From assembly GCA_965223025.1 (NCBI GenBank), contig CBDCVP010000023.1, positions 2,542,001 through 2,606,000 on the forward strand: a stretch of 64,000 nt of DNA, read 5' to 3'. Positions 16,931 to 26,392 of the stretch are shown piece after piece. The first letter of the stretch is position 1. Every line of letters begins with the position of its first letter. Below the pieces are notes generated by a model that made no database searches, was not told the DNA's origin, and saw nothing but the letters and a program-made list of their open reading frames with translations. A program made the translations under genes and the position numbers. This stretch comes from JABDMH01 sp965223025 (GTDB lineage Bacteria; Bacteroidota; Bacteroidia; Chitinophagales; Saprospiraceae).

Positions 16931-19288
16931 ATGAGATATCTTGTCCTCTTCTTATTTTATCACACCTGGGTTGTTGGTCAATCGCCCCACCAATGGGTTC
17001 GGACCAATCCTGGAGGTGGAGGTGCATTTAGCACGATCGAAGCGGGTCCAACTGGCCAGATCATTGCCGGAAGTGATCTCAGCGGAGCTTACTACAGTTG
17101 GGATTTTGGCCAGACGTGGGACGTCTACGGCCAAGAACGTGGTCTGGAGGTGACACACGTCTCCGGCCTGGGCTTTCATCCCACCGAGGAGGATACATTT
17201 TTTATTGGTACCGAGGCCGGAATCTATAAGAGCGCAGATGGGGGAGGATTCCTATATGAAGTATTAGACCATGGCTACATCACCGACATTGCTGTGGCTC
17301 CTTCAGATACTAGAACAATCTACGCTACCTATCATGCTACCTATAACGCTTCTGGTGGATCCATCTATAAGTCAATCGATGGTGGAGAGCATTTTTCGCA
17401 AGTCAGCATAGACCTACCTGCAGGACATCGACTGCTCGAATTGCATGTATCTCCAACCGATCACAATTTCGTACTGGTACTTAGCGGTAAGGGTCGTTTT
17501 CATTGTGGTCCGGCATCCCTGTTTAAGAGCATTAATGGTGGAGTGAATTGGACGCAAAAGGCTACCGGTTTAGGAGCCATCATGGACCTTGCCATGCATC
17601 CGAGCAGTGAAGACACTTTATATCTTTCAACCATGACGGTAGACTGCTCTACCGAGCTGTACTATACCTCACTAGATGGAGATCTTCATCGGAGTGTAGA
17701 TGGTGGTGAGAACTGGAATCTGCGCACATCAGATCGGCCTGGCATCATCTGGATTAAACGCGATGCGCCCAACATTATCCGAATGATAGATCCCAGGGAG
17801 CCATGGCCGTGGATCCCCACAGGCGGCACCTGGCGCAGTACCAATGCCGGTCTCTCATGGACACAAACGGCTTCCGGAAATTGGGACGGAGGTTATCAGA
17901 GCTCCCTGGCATGGGCATATGGCAGCAGCTACAATGGCTTTTGTAAAACTTTGGGAGAAAGCCTGGAAAATCCAGATGTATTGCTGTGGACCAACGCACA
18001 ATGGGTGTTTGGCACCTCAGATGAGGGAGTAAGCTTTGATAACATGCACACCAATGAGGTCACTCCGGGCTGGTGGCAGTCCCGTGGTTTTGACAATGTA
18101 GTCATGAATGAAATAGCTGTGAGTCCCACCGATCCCAATGTCCTCTACGTGGCCTTTGCTGACCTTGGTCTCTGGCGCAGTATAGATCGGGGAACCAGCT
18201 GGCAGTCGGCCAATGTAGATACTTATACCGGTAATTGGGAGGGTTTCGGTGGCAACAGCCTAACAGTCATGGTCGATCCCCACCGCTCCAATGTAGTCTG
18301 GTCTGGGATGCAAGGAGATTTTACTGAACCCGCATATCTAGTTAAGAGTGTGCAACATGGATTGAGCTCAAGTTGGTCGTCTGCCACTGGATTAGGCACG
18401 CCCACTCGCATCAGTGGACTGTCGGTAGATCCCCAAAGTAATGTGAGTAACCGCACTTTGTTTGTGACGGCTGACGGTCATGTTTACCGTAGCACCGACG
18501 ACGGTGCCACATGGTCCTCGAGTCTAATAAATGGTGGCCTACACTTTACAGCTGTAGATCACCTCAATGGTCAAACCGTCTATGCTGGAGGTCGCAGCGG
18601 TATCTATAGGAGTACAAATGGTGGTGCCAACTGGACCGATGTCGGTCTTCCTGCCATGCAAGGCCAAGAAGTAGTCGATTTCTTTGATTTTGACTATGAG
18701 GGAGTGACGGATATTAGTACTGATCCCATACAAACCGGATGGGTATATGTCACTGTAAAAGGGGATCAGGGAGGCCTGTATCGTTCAAAAAACAGCGGCA
18801 CTCAGTGGGAAAATCTGTACTCCAATGTCTACATGCGTGCTGTGGCGATCAATCCTTCCAACAATCAACAGATATACCTCGGCTCTTCTAGCGCCTATTA
18901 TGCGGGTGGTTATAATAGCCAATCGCTGGGGGTATTATATTCTGAAAATCAGGGTTTAAATTGGTCTGCCGCCAATGGTGAAATGGCATGGCCTTTTGCA
19001 AACAGTATGGCTATCGATCAATCTGTGCCACCACGGATCTACCTGGGCTCTCCCGGCACAGGCGTTCAGTACGCTTATGTGGGTGGCTCTGTGTGCCAGC
19101 AAAATCTGACCATTTCTGCACCAACCATCAATGGCACTTATCAAGCAGGTGAAACTCTAACAACCATGGGAAATATCGAAGTGCAAAATCATGCCCTCTT
19201 TAAGGCCAACCATGCAGTGGAATTGAATCAGGGTTTTACCGTTCCCGAAGCAGCACAATTGGATATCACCATGGAAGGATGCGAATAA
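16931..19288 (+). CDS. Secreted BNR/Asp-box repeat protein with a C-terminal Gly-Cys ending
   Basis: A 785-residue exoprotein with signal peptide MRYLVLFLFYHTWVVGQ. It carries repeated Asp-box blades with SxDxGxxW-like motifs: SWDFGQTW, SIDGGEHF, SINGGVNW, SVDGGENW, SIDRGTSW, STDDGATW, STNGGANW and SKNSGTQW. This predicts one or two seven-bladed propellers as in VPS10/sortilin and GH74/sialidase proteins. A catalytic class cannot be assigned. The final 70 residues form a separate small beta domain (NLTISAPTINGTYQAGETLT) and end in MEGCE. The same kind of ending occurs on the phosphoesterase at 48597, so it may be an export or surface-sorting signal. Confidence 0.82.
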   Translation: MRYLVLFLFYHTWVVGQSPHQWVRTNPGGGGAFSTIEAGPTGQIIAGSDLSGAYYSWDFGQTWDVYGQERGLEVTHVSGLGFHPTEEDTFFIGTEAGIYKSADGGGFLYEVLDHGYITDIAVAPSDTRTIYATYHATYNASGGSIYKSIDGGEHFSQVSIDLPAGHRLLELHVSPTDHNFVLVLSGKGRFHCGPASLFKSINGGVNWTQKATGLGAIMDLAMHPSSEDTLYLSTMTVDCSTELYYTSLDGDLHRSVDGGENWNLRTSDRPGIIWIKRDAPNIIRMIDPREPWPWIPTGGTWRSTNAGLSWTQTASGNWDGGYQSSLAWAYGSSYNGFCKTLGESLENPDVLLWTNAQWVFGTSDEGVSFDNMHTNEVTPGWWQSRGFDNVVMNEIAVSPTDPNVLYVAFADLGLWRSIDRGTSWQSANVDTYTGNWEGFGGNSLTVMVDPHRSNVVWSGMQGDFTEPAYLVKSVQHGLSSSWSSATGLGTPTRISGLSVDPQSNVSNRTLFVTADGHVYRSTDDGATWSSSLINGGLHFTAVDHLNGQTVYAGGRSGIYRSTNGGANWTDVGLPAMQGQEVVDFFDFDYEGVTDISTDPIQTGWVYVTVKGDQGGLYRSKNSGTQWENLYSNVYMRAVAINPSNNQQIYLGSSSAYYAGGYNSQSLGVLYSENQGLNWSAANGEMAWPFANSMAIDQSVPPRIYLGSPGTGVQYAYVGGSVCQQNLTISAPTINGTYQAGETLTTMGNIEVQNHALFKANHAVELNQGFTVPEAAQLDITMEGCE

Positions 19289-19931
19289 TTTTCCGCATCA
19301 CAACCTTGCTATTTAAATCCCAAGATTTTCCTTTTGGTACTTGCCGGGGATAGAAATTGGTGGGCGTGAGGGAAAGGAATTTTTACATAATCTGTCACCG
19401 GTTTCGAACTACACTTGGTGGAGTATGGTCTATTTCTATTGAATAGATATGGTCGAAAATCAACGGTGTCCATATCTAATTTATCGAGATACTCAATAGC
19501 CATAGGAAACCATTTGAAAAGTAAGGACGATTCCTGCCACCCATTGAGTTTGAAGTTGAGAAGGTATCGAGTTTGTTAAAAGATGTGTTGTCCTGACCAA
19601 AAGCTCTTTTCTTGCACCTGGTTTTCAATATTCGGCATAAATTGATCCCACCGACCTGGATCCACAAACGTTCTAAGATCCAATATACATTGCCTCCCTT
19701 CTTGTCCATCTCTGAATATTTCGGCACATACTCAATCTTACTCTTTGATTCTTAAAAAGGTCAGTATGAAAGATGGACATTCCTGGGAATGCAAGGCCTT
19801 GATCTTTACGGCAAAAAGTAGCATCATGAGAATCTCGGCACCACCAGAATTGAACACTTTGCAACTTCTAGTGTTTGAGCACAGCACTGATAACTAATCC
19901 ATTGAACTTGATCGAGCCAAAATAAAGGTGT
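19289..19931. other. Gene-poor stretch, probable decayed minus-strand gene
   Basis: About 640 bases without a convincing gene. On the minus strand three short frames follow one another between about 19864 and 19309, overlapping in different phases, for example FWWCRDSHDATFCRKDQGLA, then GGNVYWILERLWIQVGG, then DYVKIPFPHAHQFL. This is how a frameshifted protein gene would look. I could not identify the family. The last 100 bases before 19932 probably hold the bestrophin gene promoter. Confidence 0.3.
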
Positions 19932-20993
19932 ATGTATACTAGGAAAGTCTTCCGCATTAAGGACATGATTAAATGGACGCGCTTTGAAACTACACTCTTC
20001 TTTGCAGTAGGTATTACTTACACTGTCCTATACGATGTGCTGGGCTTTCACTGGATGAAGATCCCATGGACCCCAATCGCCTTGATCGGTACTGCTGTTG
20101 CCTTTGTCATCGGTTTCCAGAACAATTCGGCTTATGGTAGAATCTGGGAAGCCCGTAAGATTTGGGGCGGTATTGTGAATACGAGTAGAACGCTGGGCAT
20201 GTTTCTACAAGACATGATTACGAATGAATATTCAGACACTACTGCTCCTCCCGAGGAGATAAAAAAAGAGGTTCGTGATCTCACATATCGGCATATTGCC
20301 TGGATGACAGCCCTCAGACATTCCATGAGACAGCCCAAGCCGTGGGAGACTGGAGGTGAAGAAAGAGCTACGAAAGAGTGGAAAGAGTTTGTCAAGACTC
20401 CTGAAAGCCTGACCTCGCTGGAAGATGATTTACGTCCATATGTATCAGACGAAGACCTTCGTTACACTCTCTCTAAAAGCAATAAGCAGACGGCATTGCT
20501 TTTCCTGCAATCTCACCACTTACGAAAATTAAAGGAGCGAAAAATACTATGGGAATTTTCCTTTTTAGAATTAGAGGGTCTCCTGCAGGAATTATTTAAT
20601 CTGCAAGGAAAATCTGAGCGAATTAAGAACTTTCCCTATCCAAGGCAATTTGCCTCCTTAAATCACTACTTCATGTGGATTTTTGTGCTTCTACTTCCTC
20701 TCGGGATGATACCTCAGTTCGCCGAACTTGGAAAAACTATCGCTACCGAAGCCCCCCTCTTAAGTCAGTTTGCTGCATGGTTTGCCATTCCTTTTTACGC
20801 AATGGTTGCTTGGGTTTTTCATACCATGGAACGCATTGGTCGGATCGGAGAAAACCCGTTCGAGGGTTTGGCAAATGATGTGCCAATATCGACAATTTCT
20901 AGGGGTATTGAAATTGATTTGCGACAGAATCTGGGCGAGTCCAACGAAGAAATCCCAGATCAGTTTTCAGTCATGTACGATACGCAGATGTAG
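19932..20993 (+). CDS. Bestrophin family anion channel protein
   Basis: A 353-residue bestrophin-like membrane protein. The N-terminal part has TLFFAVGITYTVLYDVLGF and the family signature FVIGFQNNSAYGRIWEARKIWGGIVNTSR, which lines the pore and is strongly conserved in bacterial bestrophins. Two later membrane segments (YFMWIFVLLLPLGMIP and FAAWFAIPFYAMVAWVF) and the segment NPFEGLANDVPISTISRGIEIDL complete the fold. Such proteins form pentameric ion channels in the inner membrane. There is no obvious operon partner. Confidence 0.88.
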   Translation: MYTRKVFRIKDMIKWTRFETTLFFAVGITYTVLYDVLGFHWMKIPWTPIALIGTAVAFVIGFQNNSAYGRIWEARKIWGGIVNTSRTLGMFLQDMITNEYSDTTAPPEEIKKEVRDLTYRHIAWMTALRHSMRQPKPWETGGEERATKEWKEFVKTPESLTSLEDDLRPYVSDEDLRYTLSKSNKQTALLFLQSHHLRKLKERKILWEFSFLELEGLLQELFNLQGKSERIKNFPYPRQFASLNHYFMWIFVLLLPLGMIPQFAELGKTIATEAPLLSQFAAWFAIPFYAMVAWVFHTMERIGRIGENPFEGLANDVPISTISRGIEIDLRQNLGESNEEIPDQFSVMYDTQM

Positions 20994-21188
20994 TACGTCT
21001 GCTTTCGACATCCTATATAATACCGGACCATGCCCTCCCTAGCTTTTCTTCACTCTCGAGCACCTACTGTTTTGGTAGCCTCACAGACCGGTGTAGACGA
21101 GCCCAAAAATTTGCGGTGGTCTGGTCCGATCTACCCAAATAAATCCGACTGGGACTGTAGCAAACTTTCAGACAATGTAATCTCTGAC

Positions 21189-21390
21189 ATGGGAAAGAGG
21201 AGAGAAGTTATACTGGATGTCCCCAAGGAGCAGATGACTTCTCAGCAATTGGCAGAGAAGTATAGGATTCATCCAAAGCTGATTACCAAGTGAAAGCGAG
21301 ACTTTTAAGATTGTGAGTGTATGGAATTTGCAAGGGGTCTCAAGTCTGGGACGTCCAATCAAGAAGTTGAGCAAGTTAATGTATGTCAGA
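21189..21390 (+). pseudogene. IS3-type OrfA relic with nonsense and frameshift
   Basis: From the ATG at 21189 the frame reads GKRREVILDVPKEQMTSQQL and then KYRIHPKLITK, the helix-turn-helix of IS3-family OrfA. The next codon, expected to be tryptophan, is TGA at 21291, followed by KRDF and another stop at 21306. Coding-like sequence continues in another frame (SGTSNQEVEQVN) to about 21390. No OrfB or matching inverted repeats were found nearby. It is a dead insertion-sequence fragment in the gap between the bestrophin and oxidoreductase genes. Confidence 0.65.
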
Positions 21391-21453
21391 TCATTGTACA
21401 GCTATTAATATTAGAAGGTCTTAGCTAATTTAGTACCTTGTCTGCACAGTTTA

Positions 21454-22887
21454 ATGTGCTCTATGAAACGAAGAAAGTTCACCAAATTGGCAGGAAGCAC
21501 CCTGTCCGCTTTCACCATTGTACCAAGACATAGTTTAGGTGGAAAGGGCTACATCCCACCGAGTGATAAATTGCAGATAGCTGCCATCGGCATAGGAGGA
21601 AAAGGCTGGGTAAACATTACCAATGCCCACAATGAAGGCAGCGATGATATCGTAGCACTCTGCGACGTTGATGATCGCCGGGCGGAAAAGACCAGAAAAG
21701 CATTTCCGAAAGCGCCCTACTACCGGGATTTTCGTGAGATGCTAGATCGCGAGGGTGCCCATATTGATGCCGTGATGGTAAGTAGTCCTGATCACATGCA
21801 TGCAGTGCAGGCCCTGGAGTGTATGAGGCGGGGTAAGCATGTTTACTGTGAAAAACCCTTGACCCACGACATTTATGAAGCAAGGATCCTGACCCGGGCT
21901 GCGAAAAAATACAAATTGGTGACACAAATGGGCAATCAGGGCAGCAGTGGTGATGATACCCGGTATGTCGAAAGTTGGATCCAAAATGGATTGATCGGTG
22001 ATGTCGGAAAAGTACACGTCTGGACCAACCGTCCGGGATGGCCTCAAGGCATACCTAAGCCAGCCCAGAGTAATCCCATTCCTCCAGAAGTAGATTGGGA
22101 TCTATGGCTCGGCACGGCTCCATTTACAGAATACTATGAAGGCTACTTACCTGGCAAGTGGCGTGGCTGGGTGGATTACGGTACGGGAGCTTTGGGTGAC
22201 ATGGGTTGTCACTTTATAGATGTACCTTATAGAGCACTTAAACTCGGATATCCCACCTCTGTATATTGCAGTGCTGCGGCCAACTGGACGGGATATTTTG
22301 AAGCCGCACATTACAACCACAGTTATCCAGTTGCCAGCAAGATACATATCGACTTCCCCGCCCGCGGTGAGATGCCTGCGGTCCAAATGGTATGGTATGA
22401 TGGAGGTATCCAACCTGAAAGGCCCAGAGAACTCCTGCCAGAAGAACCTTTTGGAGAATGGAACGGCGGTATTCTCTTCGAAGGAACAAGTGGAAAACTC
22501 ATGGCAGGTCTGTTTGGAGGCAATCCCACCATTTTGCCTACTTCCGAGATGAAAGATGTACCTCTACCCAGACCGTCTTCTCCCTTGGTGGAAAATGGTT
22601 CAGACGGTCATCAACAACAGTGGGTAAGGGCATGCAAACAGGGATATGGCACGTATACAAGTTCTTCTTTTGCAGATTCAGGACCACTGACCGAGACCGT
22701 TCTGATGGGTAACCTGGCAGTGCTAAGTCACAACTTGGCGGAGAAAGGGGAAAATGGCAGAAGAGAAACTTATCCGGGAAGGAAGCAATTGTTATGGAAT
22801 GGGGAAGAAATGAGAATAACAAATTTTGATCCAGCCAACCAATTTGTCAGGAGAAACTATCGGGGAAATTGGGATTTTAAGGTCTAG
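21454..22887 (+). CDS. Gfo/Idh/MocA family oxidoreductase, exported type
   Basis: A 477-residue NAD(P)-dependent dehydrogenase-fold protein. The N-terminus MKRRKFTKLAGSTLSAFTIVPR (from an ATG at 21463; 21454 is the alternative) looks like a Tat-type leader. The Rossmann segment follows as LQIAAIGIGGKGW, then CDVDDRRAEKTRKAFP, and the family motif is GKHVYCEKPLTHD. The C-terminal domain includes DYGTGALGDMGCHFIDVPYRAL with the histidine typical of the family. It probably oxidises or epimerises a sugar or inositol derivative. A sulfatase begins about 25 bp after its stop on the same strand, which suggests joint use in glycan breakdown. Confidence 0.87.
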   Translation: MCSMKRRKFTKLAGSTLSAFTIVPRHSLGGKGYIPPSDKLQIAAIGIGGKGWVNITNAHNEGSDDIVALCDVDDRRAEKTRKAFPKAPYYRDFREMLDREGAHIDAVMVSSPDHMHAVQALECMRRGKHVYCEKPLTHDIYEARILTRAAKKYKLVTQMGNQGSSGDDTRYVESWIQNGLIGDVGKVHVWTNRPGWPQGIPKPAQSNPIPPEVDWDLWLGTAPFTEYYEGYLPGKWRGWVDYGTGALGDMGCHFIDVPYRALKLGYPTSVYCSAAANWTGYFEAAHYNHSYPVASKIHIDFPARGEMPAVQMVWYDGGIQPERPRELLPEEPFGEWNGGILFEGTSGKLMAGLFGGNPTILPTSEMKDVPLPRPSSPLVENGSDGHQQQWVRACKQGYGTYTSSSFADSGPLTETVLMGNLAVLSHNLAEKGENGRRETYPGRKQLLWNGEEMRITNFDPANQFVRRNYRGNWDFKV

Positions 22888-22912
22888 ATGATTTGGTTTG
22901 CAGGTAGGAACA

Positions 22913-24457
22913 ATGGCAGTAGTGAGACGGCTAGTTGGACGAAAATGCCTCCGGTGGATGATCGCACCGACTGATCTTATCGGAATGTTATCTGCTTTGT
23001 TGCTGATCGCTGGTTGTGGTTCTTCAGAGTCCAAGCAGTCGAAAAACCGAGTGCAAGATCAAGATCATCTACAGCCAAATATTATCTACATACTTGCTGA
23101 TGATTTGGGGTATGGCGACCTCAGCTGCTATGGCCAATCTCAAATAAGGACTCCACACATAGATCAGATCGCCCATGAAGGCATCAGATTTTTACAACAT
23201 TACGCGGGAGCAACTGTATGTGCTCCTTCCAGGGCTAGCCTTCTCACCGGCAAACATACCGGTCATACCTCAGTAAGAGGTAATTCTCCGGCTGGCCAAT
23301 TGATTCAAGAGATAGAGCTCACACTTGCGGATGTTGTCAATGTGGCAGGATACACCAGCGCCATCATTGGGAAATGGGGAGTGGGCAATCCTCCGGAACC
23401 AGACGATCCCCTGGTGAATGGATTTGATGAAGCCTTCGGATATATCAATATGTGGCATGCACATAATTTCTATCCAGAGTTCCTGTACAAGCAAGCGAAA
23501 AAGGTCACTCTGCCAGGCAACAAGACGGATTGGCAATATCCCTATCGACCCGATATGCCAGAAGGCACCGGAGTGGCCAAGGAAAAGGAAACCTACGTCC
23601 TCCATGAATTTGAAAGAGATGCCTTGACATTTATTGATCGAAATAAAGATCAACCTTTCCTTCTATACCTGGCTTTAAATATGCCTCATGCCAACAACGA
23701 AGCTGGACGATTTACCGGTAATGGTATGGAAGTACCAATGAAACTGGTTGATGGCACATCGGTAGCCAATTACGGATCATACCAGGATCGAGATTGGCCA
23801 GATCCAGAAAAAGGATTTGCCCAAATGATGACCTTGATTGATCAGACCGTAGGAAGGATCGATGAATACCTCAAAAAGTTGGGTCTGTCGGAACAAACCA
23901 TCCTGATTTTCAGTAGTGATAATGGGCCTCATCAAGAAGGGGGCCACAAAGTAGATTTCTTTGACTCCAATGGTAATCTTCGAGGTCATAAGCGCGACCT
24001 GTACGAAGGTGGTATTCGGGTACCTATGATTGTCAAGTGGCCGGCACACATTATGGCTGGACGCACCACAGATCACCAAAGTGCATTTTGGGATGTGCTT
24101 CCTACACTTTGCGATATTGTGGGTGCAGGTACTCCCGAAAATATTGATGGGATCTCATTCTTGCCCACGCTGTTGAATCATCCCAAACTCCAGAAGAAGC
24201 ATGAGTATCTTTATTGGGAATTTTATGAACAAGGTGGTAAACAAGCCATTCGAAAAGGTGATTGGAAATACGTGAAATTGCATGTGCGTGATTCTTCGCA
24301 ATCGGTACAGGCAGAACTTTACGATCTCGCACAAGATATTTCCGAGGAAAACAATATCATCGCTGAACATCCAACGGTAGGCCAAGAATTGAATAAACTC
24401 ATGGAGGAAGCGCATAGTCCACACACTCTTTTATCGCTTTTTGAACAGGCACCATAA
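22913..24457 (+). CDS. Sulfatase lipoprotein, CAPSR active site
   Basis: A 514-residue family S1 sulfatase. The chosen start at 22913 keeps a basic n-region; TTG at 22898 and ATG at 22958 are alternatives. LLLIAGCGSS is a good lipobox, so the protein is likely membrane-anchored. Motifs are NIIYILADDLGYGD, VCAPSRASLLTGK with the cysteine that becomes formylglycine, IIGKWGVG, LIFSSDNGPH and a GGIRVPMIVKWP loop. The closest general type is the arylsulfatase A/N-acetylgalactosamine sulfatase group. It sits 25 bp after the oxidoreductase gene and 11 bp before an acyltransferase gene, forming a likely operon. Confidence 0.9.
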   Translation: MAVVRRLVGRKCLRWMIAPTDLIGMLSALLLIAGCGSSESKQSKNRVQDQDHLQPNIIYILADDLGYGDLSCYGQSQIRTPHIDQIAHEGIRFLQHYAGATVCAPSRASLLTGKHTGHTSVRGNSPAGQLIQEIELTLADVVNVAGYTSAIIGKWGVGNPPEPDDPLVNGFDEAFGYINMWHAHNFYPEFLYKQAKKVTLPGNKTDWQYPYRPDMPEGTGVAKEKETYVLHEFERDALTFIDRNKDQPFLLYLALNMPHANNEAGRFTGNGMEVPMKLVDGTSVANYGSYQDRDWPDPEKGFAQMMTLIDQTVGRIDEYLKKLGLSEQTILIFSSDNGPHQEGGHKVDFFDSNGNLRGHKRDLYEGGIRVPMIVKWPAHIMAGRTTDHQSAFWDVLPTLCDIVGAGTPENIDGISFLPTLLNHPKLQKKHEYLYWEFYEQGGKQAIRKGDWKYVKLHVRDSSQSVQAELYDLAQDISEENNIIAEHPTVGQELNKLMEEAHSPHTLLSLFEQAP

Positions 24458-24468
24458 ATGGTATCCCA

Positions 24469-25365
24469 ATGTCAGCGCTTATCTACTACCTTGCTCTTCC
24501 CCTAGTCTATCTTCTTTCCTTATTACCATTCAGGGCACTACATATCTTGTCAGACTTGCTTTACCTACTACTATACAAGATTATGGCGTACCGAAGAACA
24601 GTCGTGCGAGAAAACCTGCAAAAATCATTTCCGGAAAAGTCAGCTCAAGAGCTACAACTGATTGAAAAGAAGTTTTATCAATACTTCTGTGATCTAATTC
24701 TTGAAACCACAAAAACACTGACCATCAGACCCAGCACAGTCCTTCGCAGGGTCAGCATGAAAAATCCAGAAGTGTACAAGCCCTTTTTTGAGCAAGGTCA
24801 AAGTGTGGTGATTGTCATGGGCCATTTTGGAAACTGGGAGCTTGCAGGGGCTCGATTTAGTCAAGAACCGTATCATCAGCTGTATGTGATTTATCATCCT
24901 ATGCGCAATAAGTATTTTGATCAGCTTCTCTATCGTATGCGGACCAGGCTCGGCAACAAGCTCTACCCCATGAGAGATACTTTCAAAGGCATGGTGCAAA
25001 ACAGAAAAGACATCACCGCAACGGCGTTTATAGCTGACCAGACTCCATCACCACATCATGCATATTGGACTACATTTCTAGCGCAGGACACACCGATTTT
25101 TACTGGCACAGCCAAGATCTCTCGAAAATTGGGGTATCCGATCATTTATGTTTCGATCAAAAGATCGCGACGAGGCTACTATGATATTCATTCCGAGCTT
25201 CTGGTCGAAAAACCACAGAAAATGGCTGAAGATGCAATCTCTGAGCTACATACCAGGAGACTAGAAAAGGACATCCAGAGACATCCACATCTCTGGCTCT
25301 GGACACATCGTCGCTGGAAACACAGGAAACCTCACGAGAACTCTTTGACCAACACATCCTCTTAG
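24469..25365 (+). CDS. Lauroyl/myristoyl acyltransferase-like (LpxL/HtrB family)
   Basis: A 298-residue membrane-associated acyltransferase. The N-terminal hydrophobic anchor (IYYLALPLVYLLSLLPF) is followed by a basic region with YRRTVVRENLQKSFPEKS, typical of LpxL. The catalytic HX4E motif is GHFGNWE near residue 120. ADQTPSPHHAYWTTFLAQDTP and the late HPHLWLWTHRRWK are also family signatures. It would add a secondary acyl chain to a lipid A precursor or a similar lipid. It starts 11 bp after the sulfatase gene, but a functional link is not obvious. Confidence 0.87.
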   Translation: MSALIYYLALPLVYLLSLLPFRALHILSDLLYLLLYKIMAYRRTVVRENLQKSFPEKSAQELQLIEKKFYQYFCDLILETTKTLTIRPSTVLRRVSMKNPEVYKPFFEQGQSVVIVMGHFGNWELAGARFSQEPYHQLYVIYHPMRNKYFDQLLYRMRTRLGNKLYPMRDTFKGMVQNRKDITATAFIADQTPSPHHAYWTTFLAQDTPIFTGTAKISRKLGYPIIYVSIKRSRRGYYDIHSELLVEKPQKMAEDAISELHTRRLEKDIQRHPHLWLWTHRRWKHRKPHENSLTNTSS

Positions 25366-25396
25366 TTGCTTCATTTTACCAATCCCCCCTTTCTGG

Positions 25397-25404
25397 TATC
25401 TTTG
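25397..25404 (+). promoter_or_regulatory. Bacteroidota -7 box just ahead of the desaturase start
   Basis: TATCTTTG matches the TAnnTTTG -7 consensus of the Bacteroidota primary sigma factor. The ATG of the desaturase gene follows after only four bases (25409), so transcription would start at or beside the start codon and give a leaderless or nearly leaderless mRNA. A TTG at 25366 is further away than the usual -33 spacing, so the -33 element is uncertain. Confidence 0.5.
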
Positions 25405-25408
25405 CAAA

Positions 25409-26392
25409 ATGTTAGAAGGCAAGGCTTTGATACTGGCTACTAAGGCATACGCAATGGAAGACCGCTCCAGAAGCTGGCGCTTAACCATTAGCACCTTGAT
25501 GCTATTCTTGGCAGCGTACGGCGGTGCCATCTTCAATGTCCATATCATACCACAAATACTCTGCTCCATCCTTGCAGGACTAATGTCTGTACGGTTGTTC
25601 ATCATTTACCATGACTATCTACATAAAGCCATTCTCCAGAACTCATTTATTGCTAAAGTTGTATTTGCACTATTTGGCATGTTTATCCTAGCACCATTCA
25701 GTATTTGGAGGCGTTCGCACGACTATCATCACGCACATAATTCGAAATTATACACGAGTAGTATTGGGTCATTCCCCCTGGTGACAAAAAGGGATTTTCT
25801 CACATCGACCAACAGAGAAAGGGGCATCTACTTATTTATCAGACACCCTTTGACCATTTTGTTTGGGTACTTTTTTGTTTTTATATGGGGTATGTGTCTC
25901 CGGACTTTGATGGTCAATGCTAAAAAACATTGGGACTGTCTGTTTGCACTACTATTTCATGTAAGCCTGGGAGCGGTCATCTTCTATTTTTCTGGTTGGC
26001 AAGGACTGGTCTTAGGCTTCTTCATACCTGCCCTAATCAGTAATGCCATGGGAGCCTATCTTTTTTATGCTCAGCACAATTTTCCCGACGCCATCTACAA
26101 GCCTAAGGAGGAATGGACATATTCCTTTGCTGCTTTACATTCTTCGAGCTATATGAAAATGCCTGCAATCATGCATTGGTTTACAGGCAATATCGGATAT
26201 CATCATATTCACCACATGAATCCCCGTATTCCATTTTACAAATTACCGACTGTTTATCACGCGATGAAAGAATTTCAACGACCAGGTACCACCTCCCTAT
26301 CTCCAGGAGATATTTTTGCTTGCCTTAGATTAAAAGCTTGGGATCCCGACCTCAATAAAATGATCGGGTTGAAAGAAATCTATGCCAAATGA
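25409..26392 (+). CDS. Fatty acid desaturase family protein
   Basis: A 327-residue integral membrane di-iron enzyme. The histidine boxes are visible in order: HDYLHK near residue 68, RSHDYHHAH near 108 and GYHHIHHMNPRIP near 270, with HNFPDA as an extra conserved site. At least four hydrophobic segments surround them. It would introduce a double bond or hydroxyl into a lipid acyl chain or carotenoid-like substrate using oxygen. It follows an acyltransferase gene but has its own -7 box. The ATG at 25409 is favoured by that box; ATG at 25454 is an alternative. Confidence 0.87.
   Translation: MLEGKALILATKAYAMEDRSRSWRLTISTLMLFLAAYGGAIFNVHIIPQILCSILAGLMSVRLFIIYHDYLHKAILQNSFIAKVVFALFGMFILAPFSIWRRSHDYHHAHNSKLYTSSIGSFPLVTKRDFLTSTNRERGIYLFIRHPLTILFGYFFVFIWGMCLRTLMVNAKKHWDCLFALLFHVSLGAVIFYFSGWQGLVLGFFIPALISNAMGAYLFYAQHNFPDAIYKPKEEWTYSFAALHSSSYMKMPAIMHWFTGNIGYHHIHHMNPRIPFYKLPTVYHAMKEFQRPGTTSLSPGDIFACLRLKAWDPDLNKMIGLKEIYAK

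Noticed and set aside
17844..18032. Short frames inside the BNR gene
   Set aside because: Shadows of the 785-residue frame; no independent signals.
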